Below are positions 1 to 7,457 of a DNA stretch of 32,456 bases, piece after piece; position 1 is the stretch's first letter, and each line of letters opens with the position of its first letter. Location: contig CAJTPC010000015.1 of the NCBI GenBank assembly GCA_910578245.1, positions 1-32,456 of the forward strand, given 5' to 3'. The notes under the pieces are model-generated. The model worked only from the letters and a program-made list of their open reading frames with translations. It made no database searches and was not told the DNA's origin. The DNA is from an uncultured Christensenella sp. GTDB taxonomy: Bacteria > Bacillota > Clostridia > Christensenellales > UBA3700. The position numbers were made by a program, and so were the translations under genes.

Positions 1-528
1 GTCAAGGAAGTACCCGTAGAGAAAATAGTCGAGGTGCCTGTTGAAGTCGAAAAGATTGTAGAAAAAGAGGTAGTCAAAGAAGTCAAGGTAGAAGTGCCTG
101 CCAAAGCAGTAGCAAAGCCTAAGAAAGAAATAGCTCCAAGACTTACTCTAGACGAAGCGTACGCATTGCTCAGCAAAGAGCAGAAGAAGTACTTTGACGG
201 ACTGAGAGAATACGCGTTGTCCAAATACAAATGTAAAGAGAAGAAGTCTACGTACTTCGTGGTATACGGACAGACGAGCTCCAATCCATTGATGAAGTTG
301 ACAATAAAGAAAGACAATACGGTAGCGCTCTTCAAGATGGAAGACGAGTATTTGAAGGACCTAAAGAGAGGAGCGACGAGCGACGGAACAAAGGTTAAAG
401 TTAAAGAAACGGAAGTTGTAGTAGACGATATACAAGCGTACGAAACGGCAAAGAAGATGGTAGATCTTAGAGAAGATCAAATCGAGAGGTATCAAGATTT
501 GCTTAGAGAGCAAAGAAGTATGAAATAG
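1..528 (+). CDS. C-terminal part of an unknown V/E/K-rich protein (5' end outside window)
   Basis: The reading frame is open from base 1 to a TAG at 526-528, so the start lies upstream; a GTG at 34 is only an internal codon. The first 45 or so residues are low-complexity repeats of the type VEKIVEVPVEVEK, charged and proline-spaced, which suggests an extended linker or stalk. Residues from about 50 on form a compact, Lys/Glu-rich domain beginning near LTLDEAYALLSKEQ and ending with a helical stretch rich in Arg, Glu and Gln (REDQIERYQDLLREQ). I recognise no enzyme motif, and no membrane segment is visible in this part. A strong hairpin terminator follows directly, so this gene ends its transcript. 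Function unknown; it could be a surface, cytoskeletal or scaffold protein, but that is a guess from composition. Confidence 0.75.
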   Translation, partial: VKEVPVEKIVEVPVEVEKIVEKEVVKEVKVEVPAKAVAKPKKEIAPRLTLDEAYALLSKEQKKYFDGLREYALSKYKCKEKKSTYFVVYGQTSSNPLMKLTIKKDNTVALFKMEDEYLKDLKRGATSDGTKVKVKETEVVVDDIQAYETAKKMVDLREDQIERYQDLLREQRSMK

Positions 529-532
529 CACT

Positions 533-563
533 AAATAGCGGAGCGCAAAGCGATCCGCTATTT
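533..563 (+). terminator. Rho-independent terminator after the V/E/K-rich gene
   Basis: A perfect 10-bp stem (AAATAGCGGA / TCCGCTATTT) with an 11-nt loop is followed by GTTATTATTA. It starts 4 nt after the stop codon at 528. The run of T is imperfect, but the AAA...TTT stem ends would also help termination. Confidence 0.75.
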
Positions 564-603
564 GTTATTATTACGTTAAATTTCCCAAATTAGTTGCATA
601 GTA

Positions 604-633
604 TTGCAAATTGCTTTTTTGTTGTGCTATAAT
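604..633 (+). promoter_or_regulatory. Promoter of the phosphatidyltransferase-valS cluster
   Basis: TTGCAA (604-609) and an extended -10, TGcTATAAT (-10 hexamer 628-633), are 18 bp apart. Transcription would begin near 640, leaving a short leader that carries the TGAGGT ribosome site before the ATG at 664. No riboswitch or T-box fits in the leader. Confidence 0.65.
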
Positions 634-663
634 AAATTGCAAAATACTTTTTGTGAGGTTATT

Positions 664-1368
664 ATGGAGTTCAAAAAGGAAGATCTATTTACAATTCCAA
701 ATATTTTGACGTATATAAGACTTATTTGTATACCGATTTTCATTTGGCTCATGGTTGAGTACTACTTACATGACTTTACCGATGTATATATGTGGGCAAG
801 TTTCGGAGTATTCTTATTTGCAGAGGTTACAGATATCTGCGATGGATATATCGCAAGACACTTCAACCAAATCTCCGACATAGGTAAGGTGCTAGATCCA
901 ATAGCTGACAAAGTATTGCAATGCGTTTCTATGCTTATGCTCTGCATTTGCGGTAATATACATTGGGCGTTTGCAATTATTATCATAGTCAAAGAAGTTT
1001 ATATGGGTGTGACTTCTAAGTATTGGATGAGAGCAAGTAAAAGACAGGTAGAGCAGAAATCTAACAAAGTAGGCAAGGCAGGCGCGTTTATCTATTTTGC
1101 AGGTATATTACTGTCATTCTTTACTAAAAAACATTCAATCATATATTGGGTAGATTTTGCGCTTTTGATAATAGGAAGCGTGCTTGCTATAATTGCGGCT
1201 ACAATATATACGATAATTTATCAGCGTAAACTTAAAGAATTGAGAGAGAGCGGTGTTCTTGATACTCTGGATAGATACGGTAATCCATTGCCGACAGTTG
1301 AAGATAGAGAAGATGGAAGCGCTAAACAAGATACGCAAGAAAATACTCACAGCGAAGACGCTGAATAA
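664..1368 (+). CDS. pgsA: CDP-alcohol phosphatidyltransferase, PgsA-like
   Basis: Integral membrane enzyme that joins a CDP-diacylglycerol lipid head to an alcohol, most likely glycerol-3-phosphate, giving phosphatidylglycerophosphate for phosphatidylglycerol synthesis. The family signature DGx2ARx8Gx3Dx3D is intact at residues 58-81 (DGYIAR, then G, D and D at the right spacing), and about five or six hydrophobic helices surround it. The N-terminus (FTIPNILTYIRL) is typical of PgsA. The frame is open further upstream, but I chose ATG 664 because GTGAGGT sits just before it and the promoter -10 lies upstream. At 234 aa it is somewhat longer than many PgsA proteins, owing to a polar acidic C-terminal tail. 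The exact alcohol substrate cannot be read from the sequence; cardiolipin or phosphatidylinositol-type relatives remain possible. It is first in a cluster with the next small membrane gene 8 nt downstream. Confidence 0.85.
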   Translation: MEFKKEDLFTIPNILTYIRLICIPIFIWLMVEYYLHDFTDVYMWASFGVFLFAEVTDICDGYIARHFNQISDIGKVLDPIADKVLQCVSMLMLCICGNIHWAFAIIIIVKEVYMGVTSKYWMRASKRQVEQKSNKVGKAGAFIYFAGILLSFFTKKHSIIYWVDFALLIIGSVLAIIAATIYTIIYQRKLKELRESGVLDTLDRYGNPLPTVEDREDGSAKQDTQENTHSEDAE

Positions 1369-1376
1369 GGAGAAAA

Positions 1377-1643
1377 ATGCAATTTCTTAATTTATTATCG
1401 GCGTTAACTTTTCATTGGGAAAGATTTACACAACCCTCCGTCATTATAGGCATCTGTATAATGGTAGTGGGACTTGTGTTTAGCTTTTGCTCAAAAACTA
1501 TAGCTGACGCTATCGGCAATAAGCGAAAGGCTAAGGGAGAAGACCCCAATACGGAAATGCTGTACACGGCATTCAAGTTTGTGTCAATGGGAGTGGTATT
1601 TATAGGTATGTTGGTGGCAATCGTCACTATGAGCTGGAAATAA
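1377..1643 (+). CDS. Small two-helix membrane protein, unknown function
   Basis: An 88-residue protein preceded by AAGGAGAAAA at a good distance, 8 nt after the phosphatidyltransferase stop. Two hydrophobic helices are visible, at about residues 21-38 (SVIIGICIMVVGLVFSF) and 66-85 (FKFVSMGVVFIGMLVAIVTM), separated by a polar basic and acidic loop (GNKRKAKGEDPNTE). I recognise no named family. Translation coupling with the upstream gene suggests a shared membrane or lipid role, but this is inference only. Confidence 0.7.
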   Translation: MQFLNLLSALTFHWERFTQPSVIIGICIMVVGLVFSFCSKTIADAIGNKRKAKGEDPNTEMLYTAFKFVSMGVVFIGMLVAIVTMSWK

Positions 1644-1693
1644 ATACGTTTAGTTGGAAATAATTACAGTTAAATATATAAGGAAAAACAGTT

Positions 1694-4321
1694 ATGGAAA
1701 TGTCAAAGACTTACGATCCGAAATCGTTTGAGAATAAGTTGTACAAGGAGTGGATGGATAAAGGCTATTTCAAAGCCAAGGTGGACAGTAAAAAAGAACC
1801 GTTCACTATTGTTATACCGCCACCAAACATCACCGGTCAGTTGCATATAGGACACGCGCTCAACGACACTATTCAAGACGTAATAATTAGATTTAAGAGA
1901 ATGCAAGGTTTTAGTACGCTTTGGCTTCCCGGTACTGATCACGCGTCTATCGCAACGGAAGTAAAGATAGTCGAGAAGATGAAAAAGGAAGAGGGCTTGA
2001 CCAAGCAAGACGTAGGTAGAGAGGGATTCTTAAAGAGAGCTTGGGCGTGGAAAGAGCAGTATGGCGGTAGAATAGTCGAACAACTCAAGAAGTTGGGCGC
2101 TTCTTGCGACTGGTCGAGAGAAACCTTTACAATGGATGAGAAATGCTCTAAGGCGGTCAATGAAGTATTTGTCAATCTTTACAACAAAGGACTTATCTAC
2201 AAGGGCGATAGAATAATCAACTGGTGTCCGTGCTGTAAGACGGCGCTAAGCGACGCGGAAGTTGAATATTCCGAGCAAGATTCTCACCTTTGGCATATCA
2301 GATATCCGCTTGCCGATGGAAGCGGAGAGATTATAGTAGCTACTACCCGTCCCGAAACGATGCTTGGAGACACTGCGGTTGCGATCAATCCTAAGGACGA
2401 AAGGTATGTCGATATGATAGGCAAAATGCTAATTCTTCCGCTTGTGAACAAGCAAATACCTATCGTTGCGGACGAGTACGTCGAAAAGGATTTTGGAAGC
2501 GGAGCGGTTAAGATTACGCCTGCGCACGACCCCAACGACTTTGAAGTGGGTCTAAGACATAATCTTCAAGTAATCAGGATTATGAACGACGACGGCTCTA
2601 TGAACGAGTTTGCCGGAGCATATCAAGGGCTTGACAGAGTAGAAGCGCGCAAGCGTATTTGCGAGGACTTGCAGGCGCAAGGCTATATGGTCAAGATTGA
2701 AGACTACAAGCACAACGTGGGAGAGTGCTATCGTTGTCACGCTACGGTAGAACCTATCGTAAGTAAGCAATGGTTTGTCAAAATGACTCCGCTTGCAAAG
2801 CCTGCGATTGACGTAGTTAGAAAAAAGAAAGTCGAGTTTATTCCATCAAGATTTAGCAAAGTATATTTTAATTGGATGGAAAATATCAAAGACTGGTGTA
2901 TATCCCGTCAACTTTGGTGGGGACATAGAATACCTGCGTATTATTGCGACGACTGCTCGGAAATGACTGTGTCCAAGACGCCGATTAGCGTCTGTCCCAA
3001 GTGCGGTGGCAAGCATATCCGTCAAGACGAAGACGTACTTGACACTTGGTTTTCAAGCGCATTGTGGCCTTTCTCGACCCTGGGCTATCCCGAAAAGACA
3101 GACGACCTCAAGTATTTCTATCCCAATAGTTTGTTAGTTACGGCGTACGACATAATATTTTTCTGGGTTGCGAGAATGATTTTTTCGGGCTTGGAGCATA
3201 TGGGAGAAATTCCTTTCCCGGAAGTTCTTATTCACGGAATTGTCCGCGACAGCCAAGGCAGAAAGATGAGCAAGTCGCTCGGCAACGGAATAGACCCGCT
3301 TGAGATTATTGATAATTACGGCGCAGACAGCTTGAGATTTTCACTGGTTCAGGGCTTAGCTCCGGGTAACGATACGAGATATACCGACCAAAAGACGGAG
3401 TTTTCTCGCAACTTTATGAACAAGTTGTGGAATGCGTCGCGCTTTACGCTTCTCAATCTCAAAGACGTACGCGTAAAGGAAATGGGGACGTTCAGACTTA
3501 CCAATGCCGACAAGTGGATACTTTCGCGTCTGAATAAGGCGGTAAAAGAGGTTACTGCCAATCTTGAAAAATACGAGCTTGGAAATGCAAGCGCCAAGCT
3601 ATACGACTTCGTCTGGACAGAATTCTGCGATTGGTACGTCGAGCTTGCAAAGGTGTCTTTGTACGGCGACAATCAAGACAAAAAAGTCAATACGCTGTCC
3701 GTCCTTGTATACGTGCTTGAGAATATTCTCAAACTTATGCATCCGTTCGTCCCGTTTATTACCGAAGAGATATACAAGAACTTGCCTACGACAAAGAACA
3801 GTATCGTGATATCTAGTTGGCCTACGCTTAATAAGAAGTTCAGTTATACCAAGGAAAGCGGTGAATTTGCTAAAGCTATGGAGGCAGTCAAGGCTATACG
3901 TAATATGAAAGCTGAAAAGGGCGTTGCTCCTTCAAAGAAAATAAAGGCTTATTTTATCGCAAGCGCAATTAATCCTAAGGATATAAGTTATATCTACAAG
4001 CTTGCCGGTGTGGAAAACGCAGAATTTCTAGAGAACAAAAATTCAATCAGTGAAAAAATTGTTTCGCTATTTGGCGATTTCGGCGAAATTGCCGTACCGC
4101 TAGGCGACTTGGTAGACGCTCAAAAGGAAATAGCAAGACTGAGTGGAGAACTTGAGTATACTCAAAAAGAAGTTGAGAGAAGCCAAAAGATGCTCTCCAA
4201 TCAAGGCTTTGTTGCAAAAGCGCCAAAAGCTCTTATTGACAAAGAAAGAGAGAAGCTCGCATGCAATCAGGAAAAAGCTCGAAAGCTTCAACAAGAAATA
4301 AATAACCTAAAAAATAGTTGA
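1694..4321 (+). CDS. valS: Valyl-tRNA synthetase
   Basis: Class I aminoacyl-tRNA synthetase that charges tRNA-Val with valine in the cytoplasm and edits mischarged threonine. The HIGH motif is in PPPNITGQLHIGHALN near residue 50, and KMSKS is in GRKMSKSLGNG near residue 523. The editing (CP1) domain lies between them, with TTRPETMLGDTAV typical of valine/isoleucine enzymes, and two Cys clusters (WCPCCK, and CDDC with CPKC) are visible. The last 65 or so residues form the Lys/Glu-rich coiled coil characteristic of ValS rather than IleS. The length of 875 aa is normal. ATG 1694 was chosen because AAGGA lies upstream at a usable distance; a second ATG at 1700 is the alternative. Only 50 nt separate it from the preceding gene, so there is no T-box leader at this locus. 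Confidence 0.97.
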   Translation: MEMSKTYDPKSFENKLYKEWMDKGYFKAKVDSKKEPFTIVIPPPNITGQLHIGHALNDTIQDVIIRFKRMQGFSTLWLPGTDHASIATEVKIVEKMKKEEGLTKQDVGREGFLKRAWAWKEQYGGRIVEQLKKLGASCDWSRETFTMDEKCSKAVNEVFVNLYNKGLIYKGDRIINWCPCCKTALSDAEVEYSEQDSHLWHIRYPLADGSGEIIVATTRPETMLGDTAVAINPKDERYVDMIGKMLILPLVNKQIPIVADEYVEKDFGSGAVKITPAHDPNDFEVGLRHNLQVIRIMNDDGSMNEFAGAYQGLDRVEARKRICEDLQAQGYMVKIEDYKHNVGECYRCHATVEPIVSKQWFVKMTPLAKPAIDVVRKKKVEFIPSRFSKVYFNWMENIKDWCISRQLWWGHRIPAYYCDDCSEMTVSKTPISVCPKCGGKHIRQDEDVLDTWFSSALWPFSTLGYPEKTDDLKYFYPNSLLVTAYDIIFFWVARMIFSGLEHMGEIPFPEVLIHGIVRDSQGRKMSKSLGNGIDPLEIIDNYGADSLRFSLVQGLAPGNDTRYTDQKTEFSRNFMNKLWNASRFTLLNLKDVRVKEMGTFRLTNADKWILSRLNKAVKEVTANLEKYELGNASAKLYDFVWTEFCDWYVELAKVSLYGDNQDKKVNTLSVLVYVLENILKLMHPFVPFITEEIYKNLPTTKNSIVISSWPTLNKKFSYTKESGEFAKAMEAVKAIRNMKAEKGVAPSKKIKAYFIASAINPKDISYIYKLAGVENAEFLENKNSISEKIVSLFGDFGEIAVPLGDLVDAQKEIARLSGELEYTQKEVERSQKMLSNQGFVAKAPKALIDKEREKLACNQEKARKLQQEINNLKNS

Positions 4322-4365
4322 TTACATATAATAAGAATATATCATAAAAAGAGAATGCAAAATAG

Positions 4366-5019
4366 ATGAAATACGTATTTTTTGATTTTGACGGAACTAT
4401 AAGCAACACGTATGAAGGTTGCGCGCGTATACTCAAAAAGACGTTTGACAAGTACGGCGTGGATATGGACGAGAGCAATTACTCTAAATTTATCGGACCG
4501 CCTTTGTCAGAAACCTTTATAAAGTATATTGGCAAAGACGTCGCATATGAAGCCGTGCAATATTTTCGCAAGCTATACGTTGGTGAAAAGGCTATATATA
4601 TGAGCAAACTCTACGACGGCGTCGCAGATATGCTGTCCGAATGTCACGGTATGAATGGCGTCAAGACAGGAGTTGCTACGTGTAAAAAACACGAAGAAGC
4701 AGCGCATTTGCTTGAGTACTTCGGCGTAAAAGACGACATAGATTTCGTCTCCGGACTTGTCTATAATGAGAGAGAAACTAAGGCGCAAGTACTGCAATAC
4801 GCGCTAGATAAGTTGGGCGTTAAGGCAGATGACTGCGTTATGGTAGGAGATACGATATACGACGTTGAGGGAGCTGAAGAAGTGGGTATGGACTGCATAT
4901 TATGCCTTTGGGGTTTTGGCGATTATGAAAGTATTCATAATAAAAACGTTATCTTCCGCGCTAAGACTCCCTATGACGTAATTGATTATGTAAGGCAGAA
5001 TTTTGCTGAAAAGCTATAA
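4366..5019 (+). CDS. HAD-superfamily phosphatase, phosphoglycolate phosphatase-like
   Basis: A 217-aa cytoplasmic hydrolase that removes a phosphate from a small metabolite. Motif I is DFDGT at residues 7-11, with Asp7 as nucleophile and Asp9 as acid/base. Motif II is the Thr in GVATCKK near residue 105, and motif III/IV is VMVGDTIYDVEGAEEVGM near residue 160. The helical cap between motifs I and II marks subfamily I (Gph/PpaX type). Gene and enzyme names cannot be fixed: phosphoglycolate, pyrophosphate and nucleotide phosphatases share this layout. It follows valS by 44 nt and precedes the two membrane genes on the same strand, so it is probably cotranscribed. Confidence 0.85.
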   Translation: MKYVFFDFDGTISNTYEGCARILKKTFDKYGVDMDESNYSKFIGPPLSETFIKYIGKDVAYEAVQYFRKLYVGEKAIYMSKLYDGVADMLSECHGMNGVKTGVATCKKHEEAAHLLEYFGVKDDIDFVSGLVYNERETKAQVLQYALDKLGVKADDCVMVGDTIYDVEGAEEVGMDCILCLWGFGDYESIHNKNVIFRAKTPYDVIDYVRQNFAEKL

Positions 5020-5065
5020 AATAATATGCGCATACTCTAAAAATAAATGGGGGAGAGGAGAGCCT

Positions 5066-5884
5066 ATGAGATATTCGAATATGACCTTAAGTTATATATG
5101 GCATAACTTTTTGAAGAGCATGGGTATTATGTTCTTGCCTGCGCTTTTGCTTGGTATTTTGTTAAATCCATTGAGTATAGTCGAGATTATCGTGAGTATA
5201 GGAAAAAAACAAGGGACGTATAATTCTTTTCTTGATATCTATAAGAAAATCAACGGATATACGGGAGCTTGGCGATTTGTTATAATTATTATTGCGATAG
5301 TTATATCAATACTTTGTCTATCGCTGTTGTCTGGTTTAATCCGTCAAAAAATGCGTTACGGACTCGACAATAGAGGCAAGTGGAGCATGCTAGGTTCACA
5401 CCTTAACGATAATTTTCTTCCGGTATTAAAATTTCTTTTATTGCTATTTGTATCATTGGAAGTTCTTGCTATTTTGCTATCTACCTTTTTATATACGACA
5501 ATAAAACTGTTCAACAACGCTTTGCCAATGTGCTTAATACTGGCGTTTATATTTATACTTGTCGAACTATTATTTTTATCAGCGTCGTTATTGACCGTAC
5601 CTAATATGACGATGAAAGGATATGGACTATTCAAGGCTTTCGGAAACTCTGTATATTCGCTTAGCGCAAAGGTTTTCAAGGTTTTTGGCTCTATCCTATG
5701 GATAATGATATTGATGAGCGTCCCAATGATAATTTTGATACTTTTCCCATTCAAAGGGTCAAATTATTTATTGGAATTATTTTCATTTTTGTTCTATTGG
5801 ATGATTGCGTCTTATATAAGCGTTCTGGTTTACGTTGTATACTTTGATGTAGAAGAATTGGAAAGGGAGGATCTTAAACTATGA
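5066..5884 (+). CDS. Multi-pass membrane protein of unknown function (first of a pair)
   Basis: I placed the start at ATG 5066 (MRYSNMTLSYIW), because GGGGGAGAGGAGAG lies just upstream, rather than at an earlier in-frame start that would overlap the phosphatase gene and lack a ribosome site. The 272-aa product has about six hydrophobic helices, near residues 18-36, 70-90, 118-140, 150-175, 205-227 and 235-258, and a polar acidic C-terminus (VEELEREDLKL). No catalytic motif is seen. It overlaps the next gene by 4 nt (ATGA), so the two products probably act together. The fold recalls families of small-residue-rich six-helix membrane proteins with undefined roles; I do not assign one. Confidence 0.75.
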   Translation: MRYSNMTLSYIWHNFLKSMGIMFLPALLLGILLNPLSIVEIIVSIGKKQGTYNSFLDIYKKINGYTGAWRFVIIIIAIVISILCLSLLSGLIRQKMRYGLDNRGKWSMLGSHLNDNFLPVLKFLLLLFVSLEVLAILLSTFLYTTIKLFNNALPMCLILAFIFILVELLFLSASLLTVPNMTMKGYGLFKAFGNSVYSLSAKVFKVFGSILWIMILMSVPMIILILFPFKGSNYLLELFSFLFYWMIASYISVLVYVVYFDVEELEREDLKL

Positions 5885-6852
5885 TAATTAAAGACGCTTT
5901 TAGTATAACTACGTCCAAATTTTCTTTGGTGTATCAAGTCATACTCGTGCTTTTGATAGCTATGCTTTTCTTTGGCATTATAGGTTACGCTATCTTAGCT
6001 CCTACGCTAAACGGTTACGTCAATGACTTAAAAGGACTTGGCGCAGGCAAAGTGCTCAAAGATTATATCAAGTCGATATTTATGAGCGGTGACGGAATGC
6101 AGCAGGCAGGTGAAAACGCTCATTATCAAGCATTGGTAGATACTGTTAGAGATATTGGAGTTATCACAAAGAATCACGTAGGCTCGATATGGGGCGGTAT
6201 AATCGCTATAATCGTCCTTACGTTACTGTTCAGCGTCTTTTATAATATTTGCCTATATACAGTTACGGACACTTTGCATACTTTTATGTCGTCTGACAGC
6301 GAGTACGGCTTTTTATCAAATTTGATTGCCAATATAAAGAAATCTTTCAAGTTCTCTTTGGCTTACGTCGGTATGTTCATAGTCAGTCTAATCATCGTAG
6401 TGGGCTTGAGTTTAGGACTGGGATTTTTGCTTAGCGCGCTCAACAATTTCTTAGGTATAGTCGTGGCGTATATTACGGCGTTGTTGTTGATTTCCATACA
6501 AAGAGCATTATTTGCAGGTTGGATGCCCGCTTATATAGTGTCCGATTTGACGATAAAAGAGAGCTTAGCCGTTAATTTCAAAAAGGCAGGGAAGCGCTTC
6601 AAAGACCAACTTGGCGTTTACTTCGTGCTTTATCTTTCGACGTTGATTTTGGGTATAATAGTGGGTATTTGTACGCTTGGCTTTGGCATAATAATTGTGT
6701 GGAGTTTGTGCGCGGTGCTTTCACAGGCGCATGATATGGTAGACTATTACCATTACAAAGGTAAGAAGTACTACAGAGATCAACAGCATGTTGTAGACCC
6801 AACCAAGAAGTATAAAGAAGCTGTGTTGGAGATAGGATTAGATGAGAAGTAA
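5881..6852 (+). CDS. Multi-pass membrane protein of unknown function (second of a pair)
   Basis: A 323-aa protein with GGGAGG ten bases before the ATG, which overlaps the previous stop codon (ATGA). It has a hydrophobic helix at about 17-41, then a soluble, probably extracytoplasmic loop of about 60 residues containing GDGMQQAGENAHYQ, then four or five further helices between about 102 and 270. The C-terminal 50 residues are polar, with a His/Tyr/Lys-rich stretch (HDMVDYYHYKGKKYYRDQQ), and probably lie in the cytoplasm. No transporter or enzyme signature is recognisable. The tight coupling suggests a two-subunit membrane complex with the preceding product. It is the last gene of the 664-6852 cluster. 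Confidence 0.75.
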   Translation: MIIKDAFSITTSKFSLVYQVILVLLIAMLFFGIIGYAILAPTLNGYVNDLKGLGAGKVLKDYIKSIFMSGDGMQQAGENAHYQALVDTVRDIGVITKNHVGSIWGGIIAIIVLTLLFSVFYNICLYTVTDTLHTFMSSDSEYGFLSNLIANIKKSFKFSLAYVGMFIVSLIIVVGLSLGLGFLLSALNNFLGIVVAYITALLLISIQRALFAGWMPAYIVSDLTIKESLAVNFKKAGKRFKDQLGVYFVLYLSTLILGIIVGICTLGFGIIIVWSLCAVLSQAHDMVDYYHYKGKKYYRDQQHVVDPTKKYKEAVLEIGLDEK

Positions 6853-6922
6853 GGTGTCGTAATTTTTCACGTCTTGTAGACAATAAGGAAGTCTAGGCAA
6901 ATCTACCTATTAATAAAAAACA

Positions 6923-6947
6923 ACCTCACATCTAATTAGTGTGAGGT
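6923..6947 (-). terminator. Hairpin terminator for the PH-domain gene, possibly bidirectional
   Basis: Perfect 8-bp stem ACCTCACA / TGTGAGGT around TCTAATTAG. Read on the minus strand it is followed by TGTTTTTTATT, a good terminator tail for the gene ending at 7069. On the plus strand the tail (ATTTGTTTATAAG) is weaker but could end the 664-6852 cluster. A diverged relative of this hairpin lies at 32359-32383, also next to a GTCATTTCGA-type repeat. Confidence 0.65.
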
Positions 6948-6969
6948 ATTTGTTTATAAGAGGTAGGGG

Positions 6970-7006
6970 AGATCTTTCGACTACGCTACGCTTCGCTCAA
7001 GGTGAC
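6970..7006 (-). repeat. GTCATTTCGAGCG-type dispersed repeat, copy 1
   Basis: Read on the minus strand this is GTCACCTTGAGCGAAGCG followed by TAGCGTAGTCGAAAGATCT. It matches the pattern GTCATTTCGAGCG...GTCGAGAAATCT seen at 28794-28900 and 32311-32348. It lies in the 216-bp spacer between the membrane gene pair and the PH-domain gene. A short open frame across it has no ribosome site and is not a gene. A further fragment (GTCATTTCAAGTG) begins at 7019. Confidence 0.6.
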
Positions 7007-7068
7007 GATATTTCTAATGTCATTTCAAGTGTTATTGGCGAAGTCCAGCCGTTTAATTTGCGGGGCAA

Positions 7069-7362
7069 CTATGCCATAAATATCGTAGTAGTATTGCCGC
7101 TACTTGGCGTAAGCATTCTGCTATCAAGATATTTTTTTAGGTGTTTCGGATCGGCTATAGCCGTAGTATTGACGTCCCATTTTCCCACTACGTCAACGAC
7201 TATATCGCCGTAATCAAACATTCTGCCGTGAATAGATTGATTAATAGATACTGAAATTACGCCTCTAAATGTCGACTGTCTTTCGTATTTTGCTATAACT
7301 CCGCCTTTCTGAACTATGTAGTTTTCGTAGAACTCTATTTTTTTGGCTTTTAAGTTTTGCAT
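7069..7362 (-). CDS. Small PH-domain-like protein
   Basis: A 97-aa protein. The middle, TFRGVISVSINQSIHGRMFDYG followed by DIVVDVVG, resembles the bacterial PH domain (bPH_2/DUF304), whose usual pattern is a strand, a Q-S-x-x-G-R-x-F-x-Y-G turn, then a hydrophobic strand and an ending like DPKHLKKYLDSR. No membrane helix is present, whereas many bPH proteins have them. The start at 7362 is the first start codon in this frame after a region without start codons, but its ribosome site is weak. The upstream minus-strand gene ends 95 nt away, so cotranscription with the Na/Pi transporter is possible. Role unknown; a scaffold or regulatory part is plausible. Confidence 0.6.
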   Translation of the reverse strand: MQNLKAKKIEFYENYIVQKGGVIAKYERQSTFRGVISVSINQSIHGRMFDYGDIVVDVVGKWDVNTTAIADPKHLKKYLDSRMLTPSSGNTTTIFMA

Positions 7363-7457
7363 CTGCGAGCCTAGTTTTGAAATGCTAGCAAAATTGTGCG
7401 ATATATTTGACGAAACTTTTGACGGTATTTTGTTATAATTGTTTTGCTTGTTGCGAT

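Noticed and set aside
1644..1693. Possible T-box leader before valS
   Set aside because: Only 50 nt are available and none of the T-box core sequence is present; valS appears to be read from the upstream promoter.
6941..7213. Plus-strand 90-codon frame
   Set aside because: It crosses a dispersed repeat and runs antisense into the PH-like gene; no ribosome site or homologous pattern.
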